Source: Rhynchopus sp. YZ270_cl-10 (lineage: Eukaryota > Euglenozoa > Diplonemea > Diplonemida > Diplonemidae). Taken from it: DNA of 64,000 nucleotides. Position 1 is the stretch's first letter, and each line of letters opens with the position of its first letter. The DNA lies in the NCBI GenBank assembly GCA_964035575.1, contig CAXIVB010000002.1, positions 1-64,000 on the forward strand, written 5' to 3'. A program made the translations under genes and the position numbers. The notes under the pieces were generated by a model. It had not been told where the DNA came from. It ran no database searches and was given only the letters and a program-made list of their open reading frames with translations. Below are positions 48,035 through 61,861 of this stretch, in pieces.

Positions 48035-49884
48035 CATACATGCTATATACACCTATATGCCCTAAGGGGCTATACGGGGGTATATACATGTATATACATA
48101 TATGTATATACACATGTACATATGATGTATAACATATTGGATGTCATGTCATGTCTTGACATGGTCCCAAAAGGTCTCAACATCCAAATATGCCCCATTT
48201 CAGGCATTTAGGCCATTTTGGCACATGCACCCAAATTGGGTGAAATGGGGTAAACCATGGGTCTGGACCCATGCGAGTCCATATCCATGCATGTACACCA
48301 CATATGATGCACATGGCCCACATGGTCCTAAAGGGCCATTGGGGGCATATGGTGGTATATGGGCATGCACCCCATACCTACCATATATACTTCTATAGAG
48401 GTCTTGTCACCTCATGGACATCTAATGCATTGGGTGCTCAACAGCACTTAAAGGGCTTGAGGCGCCATAGGGGTATAAACACCCCTTTTGGCCACCTCCC
48501 TACAGACCACCAGCCATCTCCACAGGGTGGGTGGTCCAGACCCCTCATGGCTCCAGACCCCTCCCAACCCCTCAGACCCCCTGAGACCACCTCCTGGGGT
48601 CTGGGGTCCTGGGAAGCGCCGATTTTATAAACTACCTCTTACCACGCGCGCGCGCGCGATATGTTAGTTGCACCCCCTTTTGGACCATCTGGACCCCAGA
48701 TCTGGACCATGGTCTACAGGCCAAATAGTGTCATATTGGGGTCTCAGAATGGACCACCAAATATCACCCTTTTTATGGCACTTAGGACTGGCAGGGGTTG
48801 TATAAACCCGACATGGCCTTTTTGGGACCTCCGGGGGTCCAGGTAGATGTCGGGTTTCGACATCTTTTGGACCCCTAAGGGGTCTGGAGGCCTCCTATTT
48901 AATGGACCACTTTGGGTACCCCCCTTTGGAGCACCTCGGGTCCAGGCATGAGGAGGGTCCAGGACCCATATATTGCCTATATAGACCATAGTATGGGTCA
49001 CCATATGGACCCCATTTTGACCCCCTTTGACCCCAAAATGGGTCCTTTTGAGGACCCTAAAAGGGGTCAATTCAGCCCATTTGGGGGTCCTGAGGTCCCC
49101 AAACGGTTCAAACCAGGATGGCCCGGTCTGATGCAGCGGACCTCTTAAAATGGGAGGGGTCCCAAAATGGGGTCATCTGATGATCACCCTTTTGGACCAC
49201 CTCATGACATGCCAACATGATGCACATGACGTGCAACACATGTGTATGTACATGTACCCATTATGCCCTATATAGCCCCCTTAACCTATACACCACCATA
49301 CACATGGAGTGTAAGGAGGTGTACATGCTTTAGACCCCCTTTTGGAAGGGGTCTAAAAGGGCTCATATGGGGTCCCCACCCTATGCATATAAAGGTGCTC
49401 CAAAGTGGTCATATAACACATATGGGATCATATGGGGTTATGTCCATTTAGGGCATATGTATAGGGAGAGTAGATCAAATGGCATACATGGTGGAAAAGG
49501 GGGTGTCCACACATGATGCCAATGGTCCTCAAATGGGGTCCAAATGGGTCCATTTGGGGTCCTACCCCCAGATCTGGAGGGGGTCCCCAGATCTGAGGAG
49601 GGTCCCAAAATGGGGTCCTGAGGTCTCCAGACCCCAAATGGAGGGTCATGGGATCTGAGGACCTCTATATACATGTATATATATGTGCATGCACATGTAT
49701 ATAAGTGTACATACACCTTTATATACCCCTATACACCCCCTATACAGCCTAGGGCATATACCCTATATGTAGGGGTGTGGGGCACCTCTTACACCATGTG
49801 GGGAGGTCCCAAAAGGGGGTATAAAGGTGCCATTTGGGGTCCCTACCCTGGATCTGAGGGGTCCCAAGATCTGAGGGGGTCCTC
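48035..49884. repeat. Segments L and N1, unit 4
   Basis: (CG)7 at 48,645-48,658; flipped loop ACC at 48,693-48,695; one T lost near 49,028. Confidence 0.85.
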
Positions 49885-50560
49885 AAAATGGGAGGTCCTG
49901 AGATCTGAGGACCTCCAAATCCATGGATTTGACCTCATATTTAGAGGTCTAGACCTCTTATAAGAGGTGCAACATGGTGCATACATGTGTAGACACATGT
50001 ATATATATGTATATACATATACATATATGCATCCCATATGATGGGCCATATGGGTAAACCATATGTGCACATGCACTTATATAAGTTGCATTACATCATA
50101 TGATGTTGCATATCTCCTCATTGGATGAGGACCTATCCATCTCATGAGATGCCATATCATGTCATATCACCTCATGGGTCATGACCCATGACATGTCATG
50201 AGATGGGGGTCTACCCATAAATGGACCCTTTTGGACCCCATTTGGACCCCATATGGCATGGGTAGAGGTGTATATACAGTATGTACTTACATACATGTAC
50301 ATGCACCTACATGTATATACATGTATATAGCCCTCCCTTGTATAGGGGGTATATATATGTACATGTATGTGCATACACATCTCTACATCTTATATGTGCA
50401 CATGATGTGCAACATGTGACATCACCACATCTCATGTCAAGAGGTCAAATCACCTGATATGACCTGATTTCATGGATTTGGACATGTCAAGATGCCATGA
50501 CGGGTCATGACCCAAGACCCCAACATGATGTATGAGTCCACATATGGACCATATCATGTG
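49885..50560. repeat. Module M, copy M3, unit 4
   Basis: TTTGGACC / CCCATGACATG state, as unit 3 M3. Confidence 0.9.
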
Positions 50561-52867
50561 CATACATGGTACATACACCCATATGCCCTTAAGGGGCTAT
50601 AGGGGGTATATACATGTATATATACATGTGCACACAACATGCATATACATATACTTCTATAGAGGTCTTGTCACCTCATGGACATCTAATGGTCTAGGTG
50701 CTCAAAGAGCTCCAAAGAGCTCATGGGGGTCAAACACCCAATATGGGTCATTTAAGGGGTTGAACCTCTAAATGGAGGTCCTCACCCCAGAGCACTCAGG
50801 TCCCAAGACCTCTCCATATGGGGTCATATCCCTTGTACGCCCCCATGTATGGAGAGGGGTGTGTAGAGGCCATGGCCTCTACATGCCACCTCGTGCCACC
50901 ACCCCACACCATGTAGGACCCAATACATGGGGAGCTGGTATGGCACCACATGCTTTGTAGACCTCCAAGTGCTCCGTGCTTTGACCCAACCCTTGGACCG
51001 CACCCCCTCAGGACATGGGGACGTACAAGGGGTTTGGAGGTCCTCAGACCCCCTCGGGAGGGGGTGAGGCCCAGACCCCCACAGGGTCTGGGACCTCCTG
51101 AGGTCCCCAGCGGGGCGGGCCTTCCGGGCACCAGGCCTCCAGAGGCCTGGGCCCGGAAGGGCACCGATTTTGACCCCGTACTCTTACCACGCGCGCGCGC
51201 GCGATATGTGAGTAGGAGCACTTTTGGACCATCTGGGGTCCAGATCTGGACCTGGTCCTACAGGCCAAATAGTGTCATATCGGGGTCCTCAAATGGACCA
51301 CCATATTTCACCCCTTTTTAGAGCACTTAGGACTGGCAGGGGTTGTCTAAACCCGACATGGCCAAAAGAGGACTAAGCCTACGCAAGTGGACGTCGCTTT
51401 TCGACATATTTAATGGCCTGGGAGCACCCCAAAAGGGGTCCTAAAAGGGGTACCCCATTTGGAGACCCCTTGGATCCAGGGATGGGGTGACCCCAAAGAC
51501 CCAATATTGCCTCTAGAGACCATAGTCTTGGGCCATCTGAGGACCCCATTTTGACCCCTTTTGGACCCCAAAATGGGTCCTAAAAGGGTCCTAAATTGGC
51601 CATTTGGGGACCCCCAAGGGGCTCAACCATTCAAAACAGCATTGCCAGGTCTGATGCAGGGGACCCCCTTTTTAGGACCTTTTGGGAGGTCCTTTGACCC
51701 CATGGGAGGTCCCAAAAGGGGTCCAAAAGGGGTCAAAAGGGGTGAGCGTGTAAGCAGAAGGGCATATATGGAGGTCAGGGGGTGTACCCCATATGCCTAC
51801 TTTAGACCCTTAAAGGGATCCACTACAGGTAGGGGGTCCCAATATGGGGTAAAAAGGGGGTAAAAAGGGGTCTAAAAGGGGTGACCGTGTAGGGGTCCCA
51901 GGACCCTCGGTCACGTTTAGACCCCTATTTGACCACCCAACGGCATGTGGGGTCCAGGACTGAACAGCACCTAAATGGCCAATTCATAGGTAGAGTAGAT
52001 CAAATGGGGTACCATGTCGGAAAAGGGGTGTTTAAAAGGGGTGCTCAAAAGGGGTCCAAAGGGGTCCAAATAGGGTGTTTTAGGCCCTTTTGGGGGTCCT
52101 GAGGGGGTCTAAATGGGGTCATATGGGGTCCCAAAGGGGTCCCAAAAGGGGTGCCATGGGGGCATACCATGTGGTCACCCCTTTAAGGGGCCATTGGGGG
52201 CATATGGGACCTAAGAGAGGTCTCCATATGGACCCATAAAGGGACCTCCAACCCCCTAATTGGGACCTATATGGTCACGTTTAGAGGGGTCATTTGGGGG
52301 TCTAGCCCCCTAGGGGTCCCAATTGCCACTAGGGGTCTGGAGGGGTCCCTATTGGGACCTGGTCCTACAGGCCATATAGTGTCAAATAGGGTCCTAAAAG
52401 GGGTCTCCAAATGGGAGGCCACCCCATGACCATATGGTGTCATATGGGGTCCCCAGACCTGAGGGGGTCCAAATAGGACCTCCATTGGATCTGAGGGGGT
52501 CCAAATGGGGACCTCCCAAAGTGCCACTAATGGTCTGGAGGGGTCCATATTGGGACCTGGTCCTACAGGCCAAATAGTGTCATATGGGGTCCTAAAAGGG
52601 GTCTCCAAATGGGAGCCCACCCCATGTCCATATGGTGTACCATATGGGGACCCCTATATGAGGGGGTCCAACCAGAGGGCCCAAGGGTGCCATGCTGGCA
52701 CACCATGTGGTCACCCCTTTAAGGGTCCATTGGTGTCATATGGGCCTTAAGAGAGGTCTCCATATGGACCCATACCACATGGGGTCCCACCCCATATGGG
52801 GTCCCTACCCATATCTGGAGGGGGTCCCCAGATCTGGAGGGGGTCCCCAGATCTGGAGGGGGTCCCC
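50561..52867. repeat. M3 tail and segment N2, unit 4
   Basis: M4-like tail. The quasi-palindrome at 51,042-51,069 is in the type A state (loop CGGG), so the change in unit 3 is private to it. (CG)7 at 51,190-51,203; 19-bp repeats at 52,810-52,866. Confidence 0.85.
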
Positions 52868-53543
52868 AAAATGGGAGGTCCTGAGATCTGAGGACCTCCA
52901 AATCCATGGATTTGACCTCATATTTAGAGGTCTAGACCTCTTTTAAGAGGTGCAACATGGTGCATACATGTGTAGACACATGTATATATATGTATATACA
53001 TATACATATATGCATCCCATCTGATGGGCCATATGGGTAAACCATATGTGCACATGCACTTATATAAGTTGCATTACATCATATGATGTTGCATATCTCC
53101 TCATTGGATGAGGACCTATCCATCTCATGAGATGCCATAGCATGTCATATCACCTCATGGGTCATGACCCATGGCATGTCATGAGATGGGGGTCTACCCA
53201 TAAATGGACCCTTTTGGACCCCATTTAGACCCCATATGGCATGGGTAGAGGTGTATATACAGTATGTACTTACATACATGTACATGCACCTACATGTATA
53301 TACATGTATATAGCCCTCCCTTGTATAGGGGGTATATATATGTACATGTATGTGCATACACATCTCTACATCTTATATGTGCACATGATGTGCAACATGT
53401 GACATCACCACATCTCATGTCAAGAGGTCAAATCACTTGATATGACCTGATTTCATGGATTTGGACATGTCAAGATGCCATGACGGGTCATGACCCAAGA
53501 CCCCAACATGATGTATGAGTCCACATATGGACCATATCATGTG
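52868..53543. repeat. Module M, copy M4, unit 4
   Basis: Same variants as unit 3 M4. Confidence 0.9.
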
Positions 53544-53891
53544 CATACATGGTACATATACCCATATGCCCTTAAGGGGCTATAGGGGGTATATACATGT
53601 ATATATGCATGCATGTGCATACATGCACATACAGTTAAATGGACATGTCCATCCTGTTAATGGATGATGAAGTGGATGGATAAGGAGATGAGGTGATGTG
53701 CTGAGCACATTGGATCACCCCATTTACACCTTTTGGACCCTTTTGGACCAGGTCCTGACACCCCTTTTTACCCCTTATTTAGGGGTATAGGGATGGGGAC
53801 ACCCAGAGCCTAGTGTCATGGGCATACACCCTGCCTACACGGTCGGGGTAAAATGTGTTACTTTAAGGTGACGTTTACCTGACCTCACGAT
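53544..53891. repeat. Segment Q, unit 4
   Basis: Differs from unit 3 by two transitions (GGATAAGG, GTGCTGAGC). Confidence 0.8.
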
Positions 53892-54168
53892 ATGGGCATC
53901 TGGAGTGGTGTGGCATGGGATGGAGACATGTAGATGTAAAGCACCACAACTATCCACACGAGGTCTACGAAGTGTCAATAGAGCAGCACACCCAAGGTAC
54001 CATGGATGGAGGACATAGCGTACCCTCCCCATACACTGTACCCTGCTGCAGAGGTGTATATGATGCATCATGCACAGCACCCTACAGCCACATGGCTACC
54101 GTGTATGGCTACGGCTACTAGCAGGCAGCATGCTGTACCGCCTAATCGTACAAGGGCATCATGCATAG
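53892..54168. repeat. Cassette R, type B allele, unit 4
   Basis: Appears identical to the unit 3 cassette. Confidence 0.7.
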
Positions 54169-55437
54169 AAAGGGCATAGTTGGGGGTCCACCCTGCATAC
54201 CACGGATTGGGATACAGCCCCTACAGGGCCCTATAGCCCATATGCACCCATACACCTATATACCACCACTATACAACATGTACATCATGTGATAAGAGGT
54301 CGTATAAGATGTGGGGATGGGTCCAGACCCATGACATGTCATGAAATGGCATCATGTCCAAAATGATGATGATCCAATTTGATGACGTGACATGACATAA
54401 ATAGATGTTGAGCACTTTGTACATCAACATATATGTGTACACATACATATATATATGTATGTATGCATGTATATATACATACATATGTACCCATATACCC
54501 CTATATAGCCCCATAGCCCCTATGGCCCTATATACACCTATATACCACCACTATACAACATGTACATCATGTGATAAGAGGTCGTATAAGATGTGGGGAT
54601 GGGTCCAGACCCATGACATGTCATGAAATGGCATCATGTCCAAAATGGTGGTCATCCAATTTGATGACATGACATGACATAAATAGATGTTGAGCACTTT
54701 GTACATCAACATATATGTGTACACATACATATATATATATATACATATATGTATATACATGTATGTACATGTACATACATATGTACCCATATAGCCCCCT
54801 GTACCCATAGGGTGTATACACCCATATGTAGTATGGCACAGCACCTCTCACACCATGTGGGGACATGGCCAAGGGGTCTAAAGGGGGTCCAAATGGGGTC
54901 ATAGGGGGTCAATCCATGGGGGTACCCCCATCTCATGACATGCCATGGGTCATGACCCAGGGCATGATGTCCACTTTATGGCCCTTTATGTCCATAAATG
55001 GGGACATTACCATGACCTAAAACTATTTGGTGCACGCGACCTAATAGTTTTAAGGTAAGGCATGCTCCGGGACCCCTCTCAAGAGGGGTACGTTTCATTG
55101 CATACATGGTACCCAATATATACACCCTTTGGGACCCCCTGAGCCCCCTATTTGAGGGCTCTGAGGGGCCCAAAAAGGGCCTTTTTATGCCTTTTTGGAG
55201 GTCCTGAGGACCCCAAAATGGGGCAATTTGGACCCCTTGGGTACCCCTCCAGACCCCCCTTTTAGGGGGTATAGAGGGTATGGAGGGGTATGAGGACCTA
55301 TATGCACATGGGGATGCCATGTGCACAGGGCCCCTAAGGGGACCCTTGCCTGGGGGCATGTATATAGGTACATACACCTACATATAACCCCTTATTAGGC
55401 CTCCTTAGCCCTCCTGAGAGAGGGCTGAGGGGGTCCA
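54169..55437. repeat. Right flank of R, segments S and T, unit 4
   Basis: 282-bp duplication retained; the TA tract near 54,730 is four bases longer than in unit 3; stem-loop at 55,015-55,056. Confidence 0.85.
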
Positions 55438-57156
55438 AATGGGGTCCAAAAGGGGTCCAAAAAGGGGGTCAAAAGGGGTCCAAAAAGGGCCATTTAGGAG
55501 GCATAATGGCACCTCATAAAATAGTCGTTTTGCCTACTTTTGCCCCCTGGCGGACCCATCGGCCGGTGCCAAAATGGGGTCAAAAGGGCCATTTTAGGAC
55601 CCCTTTTGGGACCCCTTTTGGGACCCCCCTTTGGGGCCTGGGCCCCTACCCTTGGGGCACCCCATATGGGACCCCCTTGGGACCCCATGGGACCCCATGG
55701 ACCCCCAGGACACCCCCAGGGCCCCTTGAGGGGAGGGGCCTTGGGAGCCCTGTGGGCACCCCTTGGGACCCCCTAAAGGGCCCTAAAGGGCCCCAAAAGG
55801 GGTCCAAAAGGGGTCCAAAAGGGGTCAAAATGGGGTCCAAAAGGGGTCAAAATGGGGTCAAAAGGGCCATTTTGGGGGTACCCCAAAAAGGGACCTTCCT
55901 GGCGCCCGACCCCAAAATGGACCCAAATCCGGAGGACCCCCTTTTTGGGGTACCACCCGTTTTGTGTCACTTTTGGATTGGTCCCTGTATAAAACGGTCC
56001 AAACCCGAAAAGGGCCATTTGAGCCCCTATAGGGACCGGGAGATGAGGGGTCCCAAAAGGGGTCAAAATGGGGGTCTTGGGCCAGGGGTCTACAAGCCTG
56101 TGTAAGGGAGGGGGTATAGTCTCAGGCCTCAAATGGGGGTCTACAAGCCTGTGTAAGGGAGGGCCCCTAAGGGAGGGGGTATACAAAATGGGTATTTAGG
56201 GGGGTGCCCCCAGAAGGACCCATATGGGGTCTGGAGGGGTCCATATTGGGACCTGGTCCTACAGGCCATATAGTGTCATATGGGGTCCCCAAATGGACCA
56301 CCTAATGGGGTCCTAAAAGGGGTCCCAAAAGGGGTCCAGGGGGTCCAAAAGGGCCAAATGAGGGTCCCCAAAGTGACACTAGGGGTCTGGAGGGGTCCAT
56401 ATTGGGACCTGGTCCTACAGGCCATATAGTGTCATATGGGGGTCCTCAAATGGACCCCCTATTTGGAGGTACCCCTAAACACCCGGTGTCAAAGGGGGTC
56501 CAAAGGGGGTCATATGAGCCAAATCCTACATCAAAAGGCCCCTTTTTGTATGCCATAGGGGTCCAAAAGGGGGTCATATGAGCCAAATCCTACATCAAAA
56601 GGCCCCTTTTTGTATGCCATAGGGGGTCCAAAAGGGGGTCCAAAAGGGCCAAAAGGGCCATTTTGGGGGTACCCCAAAAAGGGACCTTCCTGGCGCCCGA
56701 CCCCAAAATGGACCCAAATCCGGAGGACCCCCTTTTTGGGGTACCACCCGTTTTGTGTCACTTTTGGATTGGTCCCTGTATAAAACGGTCCAAACCCGAA
56801 AAGGGCCATTTGAGCCCCTATAGGGACCGGGAGATGGGGTCCCAAAGGGGGTCCAAAAGGGGGTATACAAGGGGGGTCCCTTTTGGGCGTCAATGTTCAT
56901 AGATTAGGGGGTCAAATTGGACCCCCTGAGTCTAATCCTACATGAAGCCAAAAAGGGACCTTCCTGCCGCCCGACCCCAAAATGGGTCCTCATCCTGAGG
57001 ACCCCCTTTTTGCACTTTGGCCATTTTAGGGGGGTCCCAAGACCTGGGATGAGATCCCAGGCCTGAGGAGGTACCCTAACCCCCTCAGGACCCCAAGTGG
57101 CCATTTGGCCATATAGGCCAAATGGCCCTTTTGGCCCCTATAGGGACCCGGGGCTG
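55438..57156. repeat. Segment X, unit 4
   Basis: Same layout as in unit 3, differing by several C/G homopolymer indels and by loss of TT at the text before GGCCATATAGG near 57,104. Confidence 0.88.
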
Positions 57157-58404
57157 AGGGCCTATAGGGGCCTATAGGGGCCTATAGGGGTCCTGAGGGT
57201 CCCCATATGGCCACCCCCCTTCCAGGGGCCCCAAGGGGTCCCAAAAGGGGGGTGTCCAAATGGGGTCCAAAAAGGGCCATTTGGGGTACCCCCTAAAATG
57301 ACCCCTTTTTGCACTTTTTGAGGTCTCGGTACCAGAGAGCCTATCAAAAAAGGACCTCTCAAATCGGCCGCGTCCATTTGAGGGACCATAAATGGGGGTA
57401 TTGGACACCCCATATGTGGTCCAGGACCCTCCTGGGGACCTCCTATAAGGGCCCTAAGGGGCCCATAGGGGGCCTACAGGGGCCTATACAGGCCTTAAGG
57501 GTACCCATATGGCCCCACCCCCTCCAGGGGCCCCAAGGGGTCCCAAAAGGGGGGTGTCCAAATGGGGTCCAAAAAGGGCCATTTGGGGTACCCCCTAAAA
57601 TGGCCCCTTTTTGCACTTTTTGAGGTCTCGGTACCAGAGAGCCTATCAAAAAAGGACCTCTCAAATCGGCCGCGTCCATTTGAGGGACCATAAAATGGGG
57701 GTATTGGACACCCCATATGTGGTCCAGGACCCTCCTGGGGACCTCCTATAAGGGCCCTAAGGGGGCCCATAGGGGGCCTACAGGGGCCTATACAGGCCTT
57801 AAGGGTACCCATATGGCCCCACCCCCTCCAGGGGCCCCAAGGGGTCCCAAAAGGGGGGTGTCCAAATGGGGTCCAAAAGGGCCATTTGGGGTACCCCCTA
57901 AAATGACCCCTTTTTGCACTTTTTGAGGTCTCGGTACCAGAGAGCCTATCAAAAAAGGACCTCTCAAATCGGCCGCGTCCATTTGAGGGACCATAAAATG
58001 GGGGTATTGGACACCCCATATGTGGTCCAGGACCCTCCTGGGGACCTCCTATAAGGGCCCTAAGGGGCCCATAGGGGGCCTACAGGGGCCTATACAGGCC
58101 TTAAGGGTACCCATATGGCCCCACCCCCTCCAGGGGCCCCAAGGGGTCCCAAAAGGGGGGTGTCCAAATGGGGTCCAAAAAGGGCCATTTGGGGTACCCC
58201 CTAAAATGACCCCTTTTTGCACTTTTTGAGGTCTCGGTACCAGAGAGCCTATCAAAAAAGGACCTCTCAAATCGGCCGCGTCCATTTGAGGGACCATAAA
58301 ATGGGGGTATTGGACACCCCATATGTGGTCCAGGACCCTCCTATAAGGGTCCTTACAGGCCCATAGGAGGCCTATCAGAGGTCCCTTGGAGCCCCTACCA
58401 GGGG
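57157..58404. repeat. 302/303-bp monomer array E
   Basis: Diverged first monomer, then three full 303-bp monomers (57,418, 57,721, 58,024) and the truncated one from 58,327. One monomer more than arrays C and D; all joints read CATATGTGGTCC. Confidence 0.93.
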
Positions 58405-59242
58405 TATGGGGCCCCAAGCGAGCGGGCGGCCGTGGTGAGATGGCTACAGGGGCTGTGGGCCCGGGTACCTGTATCTCACCTGCCTGGTCGGCCCACCCCC
58501 TTGCTGCGCAGGGGGTCCGTCCGATCTCTCCTCGGCCGCCCTCTCTCTTCTTGGGACCTTTCAGGTCCCCCCGTCCTTGTCCTACGGACTGCCTCCTCCT
58601 CCCGCCCCTTTGGGGTGGCCGTGGTCGCTGCGCTCCCTGTCGCTGCGCTCCCTGCCCGGCTGTCCCTGCGGGACATCCTCCTCCCGCTCCTTCGGAGTGG
58701 CCGTTCGGCGCTGTGCGCCCACCCGGCTGTCCCTATGGGACATCCTCCTCCCTCCCCTTTGGGGTGGCCGTAAGGTGCTGCGCACCCCCGTCCTTGCCCT
58801 GTGGGCTACGTCCTCCTCCCACGTGCCGTGGGCCGTGCCCGTCCTTGTCCTACGGACTGCCTCCTCCTCCCTCCCCTTTGGGGTGGCCGTGGCCCCCGTC
58901 TGGCCCTGCGGGCCATCCTCCTCCCTCGCTGTGCTCAGGCCGTCTGGGCGCTATGCGCCCCCGTCCTTGCCCTACGGGCTACGTCCTCCTCCCCCGCTAC
59001 GCTCGGGCCGTCTCGTCCCTGGTGTGCCACCAGTGCCGCAAGTCAAAGTCAAGCATCATGGAGGGTCTCGCCACCCATGGGCGGAAGTGAGGTCAGGTCG
59101 AGGTAAGCGGGGGCATCAGTACTACGGCGTAACTCCGTCCTGACCCTACGGGCTACGTGCTCTTCGAATCCCGCTACTTGAAGTCAAGTACGAAGCCCTC
59201 TACCCGAGGTCTACTAACAGAGCCTCTTGAGGTGGAGCATGC
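58405..59242. repeat. GC block 1, unit 5
   Basis: One loop differs from the other copies: GGGCGC-TAT-GCGCCC (loop 58,952-58,954) instead of TGT. Confidence 0.93.
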
Positions 59243-60270
59243 TTTGAGGTCAGGTGAGATGAAGAGATAGGGCTGCATGGGGTACCCAGCGTGCCCTCCG
59301 TTCCCTGCGGTCCTAGGGCATCCCGAGCGCTCCGCTACCCGGGACTACCCCGCCTGGGGGCTGACGCCTCCCATGCTGCGCTACCCTGATGACTAAGCCC
59401 CTTTGAAGTAGCAGGGCATCCCAATGCCGCGTGGCGGGACTGCTGCGCACCCTACGGGGATCCTACGGAACATCGCACCCCGCACTGCCTTTGAGGTCAG
59501 GTGAGATGAAGAGATAGGGCTGCATGGGGTACCCAGCGTGCCCTCCGTTCCCTGCGGTCCTAGGGCATCCCGAGCGCTCCGCTACCCGGGACTACCCCGC
59601 CTGGGGGCTGACGCCTCCCATGCTGCGCTACCCTGATGACTAAGCCCCTTTGAAGTAGCAGGGCATCCCAATGCCGCGTGGCGGGACTGCTGCGCACCCT
59701 ACGGGGATCCTACGGAACATCGCACCCCGCACTGCCTTTGAGGTCAGGTGAGGTCAAGTAAGGTAGCCAAGCACATTGAGGTAATAGGGATGGGGGATGG
59801 GATGGGGATGGGTCCCCACCCATATGGGGCCCTAAGAGGTGTAGGACCCCTAAGGTGCAAGGTGCAGGTACATAAGCATGCATGCTTATGGGACCCCCAT
59901 ATAGGCCTACCATAGAGGTAGATATAGGGGGTGATGGGTCCTCAGGAGACCTCAGGACCCCTCGGGTCATCAGCCTGGACCCCTCCCGGGACCTCCGGAG
60001 ACCCCAAAATGGGTCATCTGAGGACCCCAAAATGGGTCATCTGAGGACCCCAAAATGGGCCATTTTGGGACCCTTTTTGGGGGGTCTGCGCACCCCAAAA
60101 AGTGCAGACCTCAGGCCAGGGCTTTTAGCCCTTTTTCCCTCTTTTGAAATGGCCTACGACCACAGAGACCTGATCTGCAGAGGGTCCAATATCCCCGGGT
60201 AGCTACCGGGGGATGTTGTCCAGAGGTCTGGACCCCAGATCTGGAGGGTCCCAAGATCTGAGGGGTCCCC
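59243..60270. repeat. 247-bp pair and segment D, unit 5
   Basis: Copies at 59,243 and 59,490; G-quadruplex 59,787-59,812 with a five-G run. Confidence 0.9.
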
Positions 60271-60945
60271 AAAATGGGAGGTCCTGAGATCTGAGGACCT
60301 CCAAATCCATGGATTTGACCTCATATTTAGAGGTCTAGACCTCTTATAAGAGGTGCAACATGGTGCATACATGTGTAGACACATGTATATATATGTATAT
60401 ACATATACATATATGCATCCCATCTGATGGTCCATATGGGTAAACCATATGTGCACATGCACTTATATAAGTTGCATTACATCATATGATGTTGCATATC
60501 TCCTCATTGGATGAGGACCTATCCATCTCATGAGATGCCATATCATGTCATATCACCTCATGGGTCATGACCCATGGCATGTCATGAGATGGGGGTCTAC
60601 CCATAAATGGACCCTTTTGGACCCCATTTAGACCCCATATGGCATGGGTAGAGGTGTATATACAGTATGTACTTACATACATGTACATGCACCTACATGT
60701 ATATACATGTATATAGCCCTCCCTTGTATAGGGGGTATATATATGTACATGTATGTGCATACACATCTCTACATCTTATATGTGCACATGATGTGCAACA
60801 TGTGACATCACCACATCTCATGTCAAGAGGCCAAATCACCTGATATGACCTGATTTCATGGATTGAGGGCATGTCAAGATGGCATGACGGGTCATGCCCC
60901 AAGACCCCAACATGATGTATGGTCCATATGTGGACCATATCATGT
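60271..60945. repeat. Module M, copy M1, unit 5
   Basis: Same state as unit 4 M1. Confidence 0.9.
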
Positions 60946-61861
60946 GGAGGGCCCCATACCCAGTGTATGGGGCCCCAAGCGAGCGGGCGGCCGTGGTGAG
61001 ATGGCTACAGGGGCTGTGGGCCCGGGTACCTGTATCTCACCTCCCTGGTCGGCTGACCCCCTGCTGCGCGAGGTGGGTCTGTCCGATCTCTCCTCGGCCG
61101 CCCTCTCTCTTCTTTGGACCTTCGGTCCCCCGTCCTTGTCCTACGGACTGCCTCCTCCTCCCGCCCCTTTGGGGTGGCCGTGGTCGCTGCGCTCCCTGTC
61201 GCTGCGCTCCCTGCCCGGCTGTCCCTGCGGGACATCCTCCTCCCGCTCCTTCGGAGTGGCCGTTCGGCGCTGTGCGCCCACCCGGCTGTCCCTATGGGAC
61301 ATCCTCCTCCCTCCCCTTTGGGGTGGCCGTATACCCGTCCTTGCCCTACGGGCTACGTCCTCCTCCCTCGCTACGCTCAGGCCGTCTCGTCCCTGGTGTG
61401 CCACCAGTGCCGCAAGTCAAGGTCAGGCATCATGGAGGGTCTCGCCACCCATGGGCGGAGGTGAAGTCAAGTCAAGGTAAGCGGAGGCATCAGGCTTCCG
61501 GCGTGACTCCATCCTGACCCTACGGGCTACGTGCTCTTCGAGTCCGCTACTTGAAGTCAAGTACGAAGCCCTCTACCCGAGGTCTACTAACAGAGCCTCT
61601 TGAGGTGGAGCATGCTTTGAGGTCAGGTGAGATGAAGAGATAGGGCTGCATGGGGTACCCAGCGTGCCCTCCGTTCCCTGCGGTCCTAGGGCATCCCGAG
61701 CGCTCCGCTACCCGGGACTACCCCGCCTGGGGGCTGACGCCTCCCATGCTGCGCTACCCTGATGACAAGCCCCTTTGAAGTAGCAGGGCATCCCAATGCC
61801 GCGTGGCGGGACTGCTGCGCACCCTACGGGGATCCTACGGAACATCGCACCCCGCACTGCC
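60946..61861. repeat. GC block 2 and single 247-bp-family copy, unit 5
   Basis: Same as units 3 and 4. The 207-residue open frame at 60,894-61,517 is the usual GC-block artefact. Confidence 0.9.

Larger units (their letters stand above)
42888..58385. repeat. Macrosatellite unit 4 (type B, 15,498 bp)
   Basis: It is 309 bp longer than unit 3. Almost all of that is one additional 303-bp monomer in its terminal array; the rest is small indels in TA and homopolymer tracts. Confidence 0.96.

Noticed and set aside
60894-61517. 207-residue open frame through GC block 2
   Set aside because: It spans the M1/GC-block joint and ends in different repeat text in types A and B; no domain, and a second frame is open over the same stretch.
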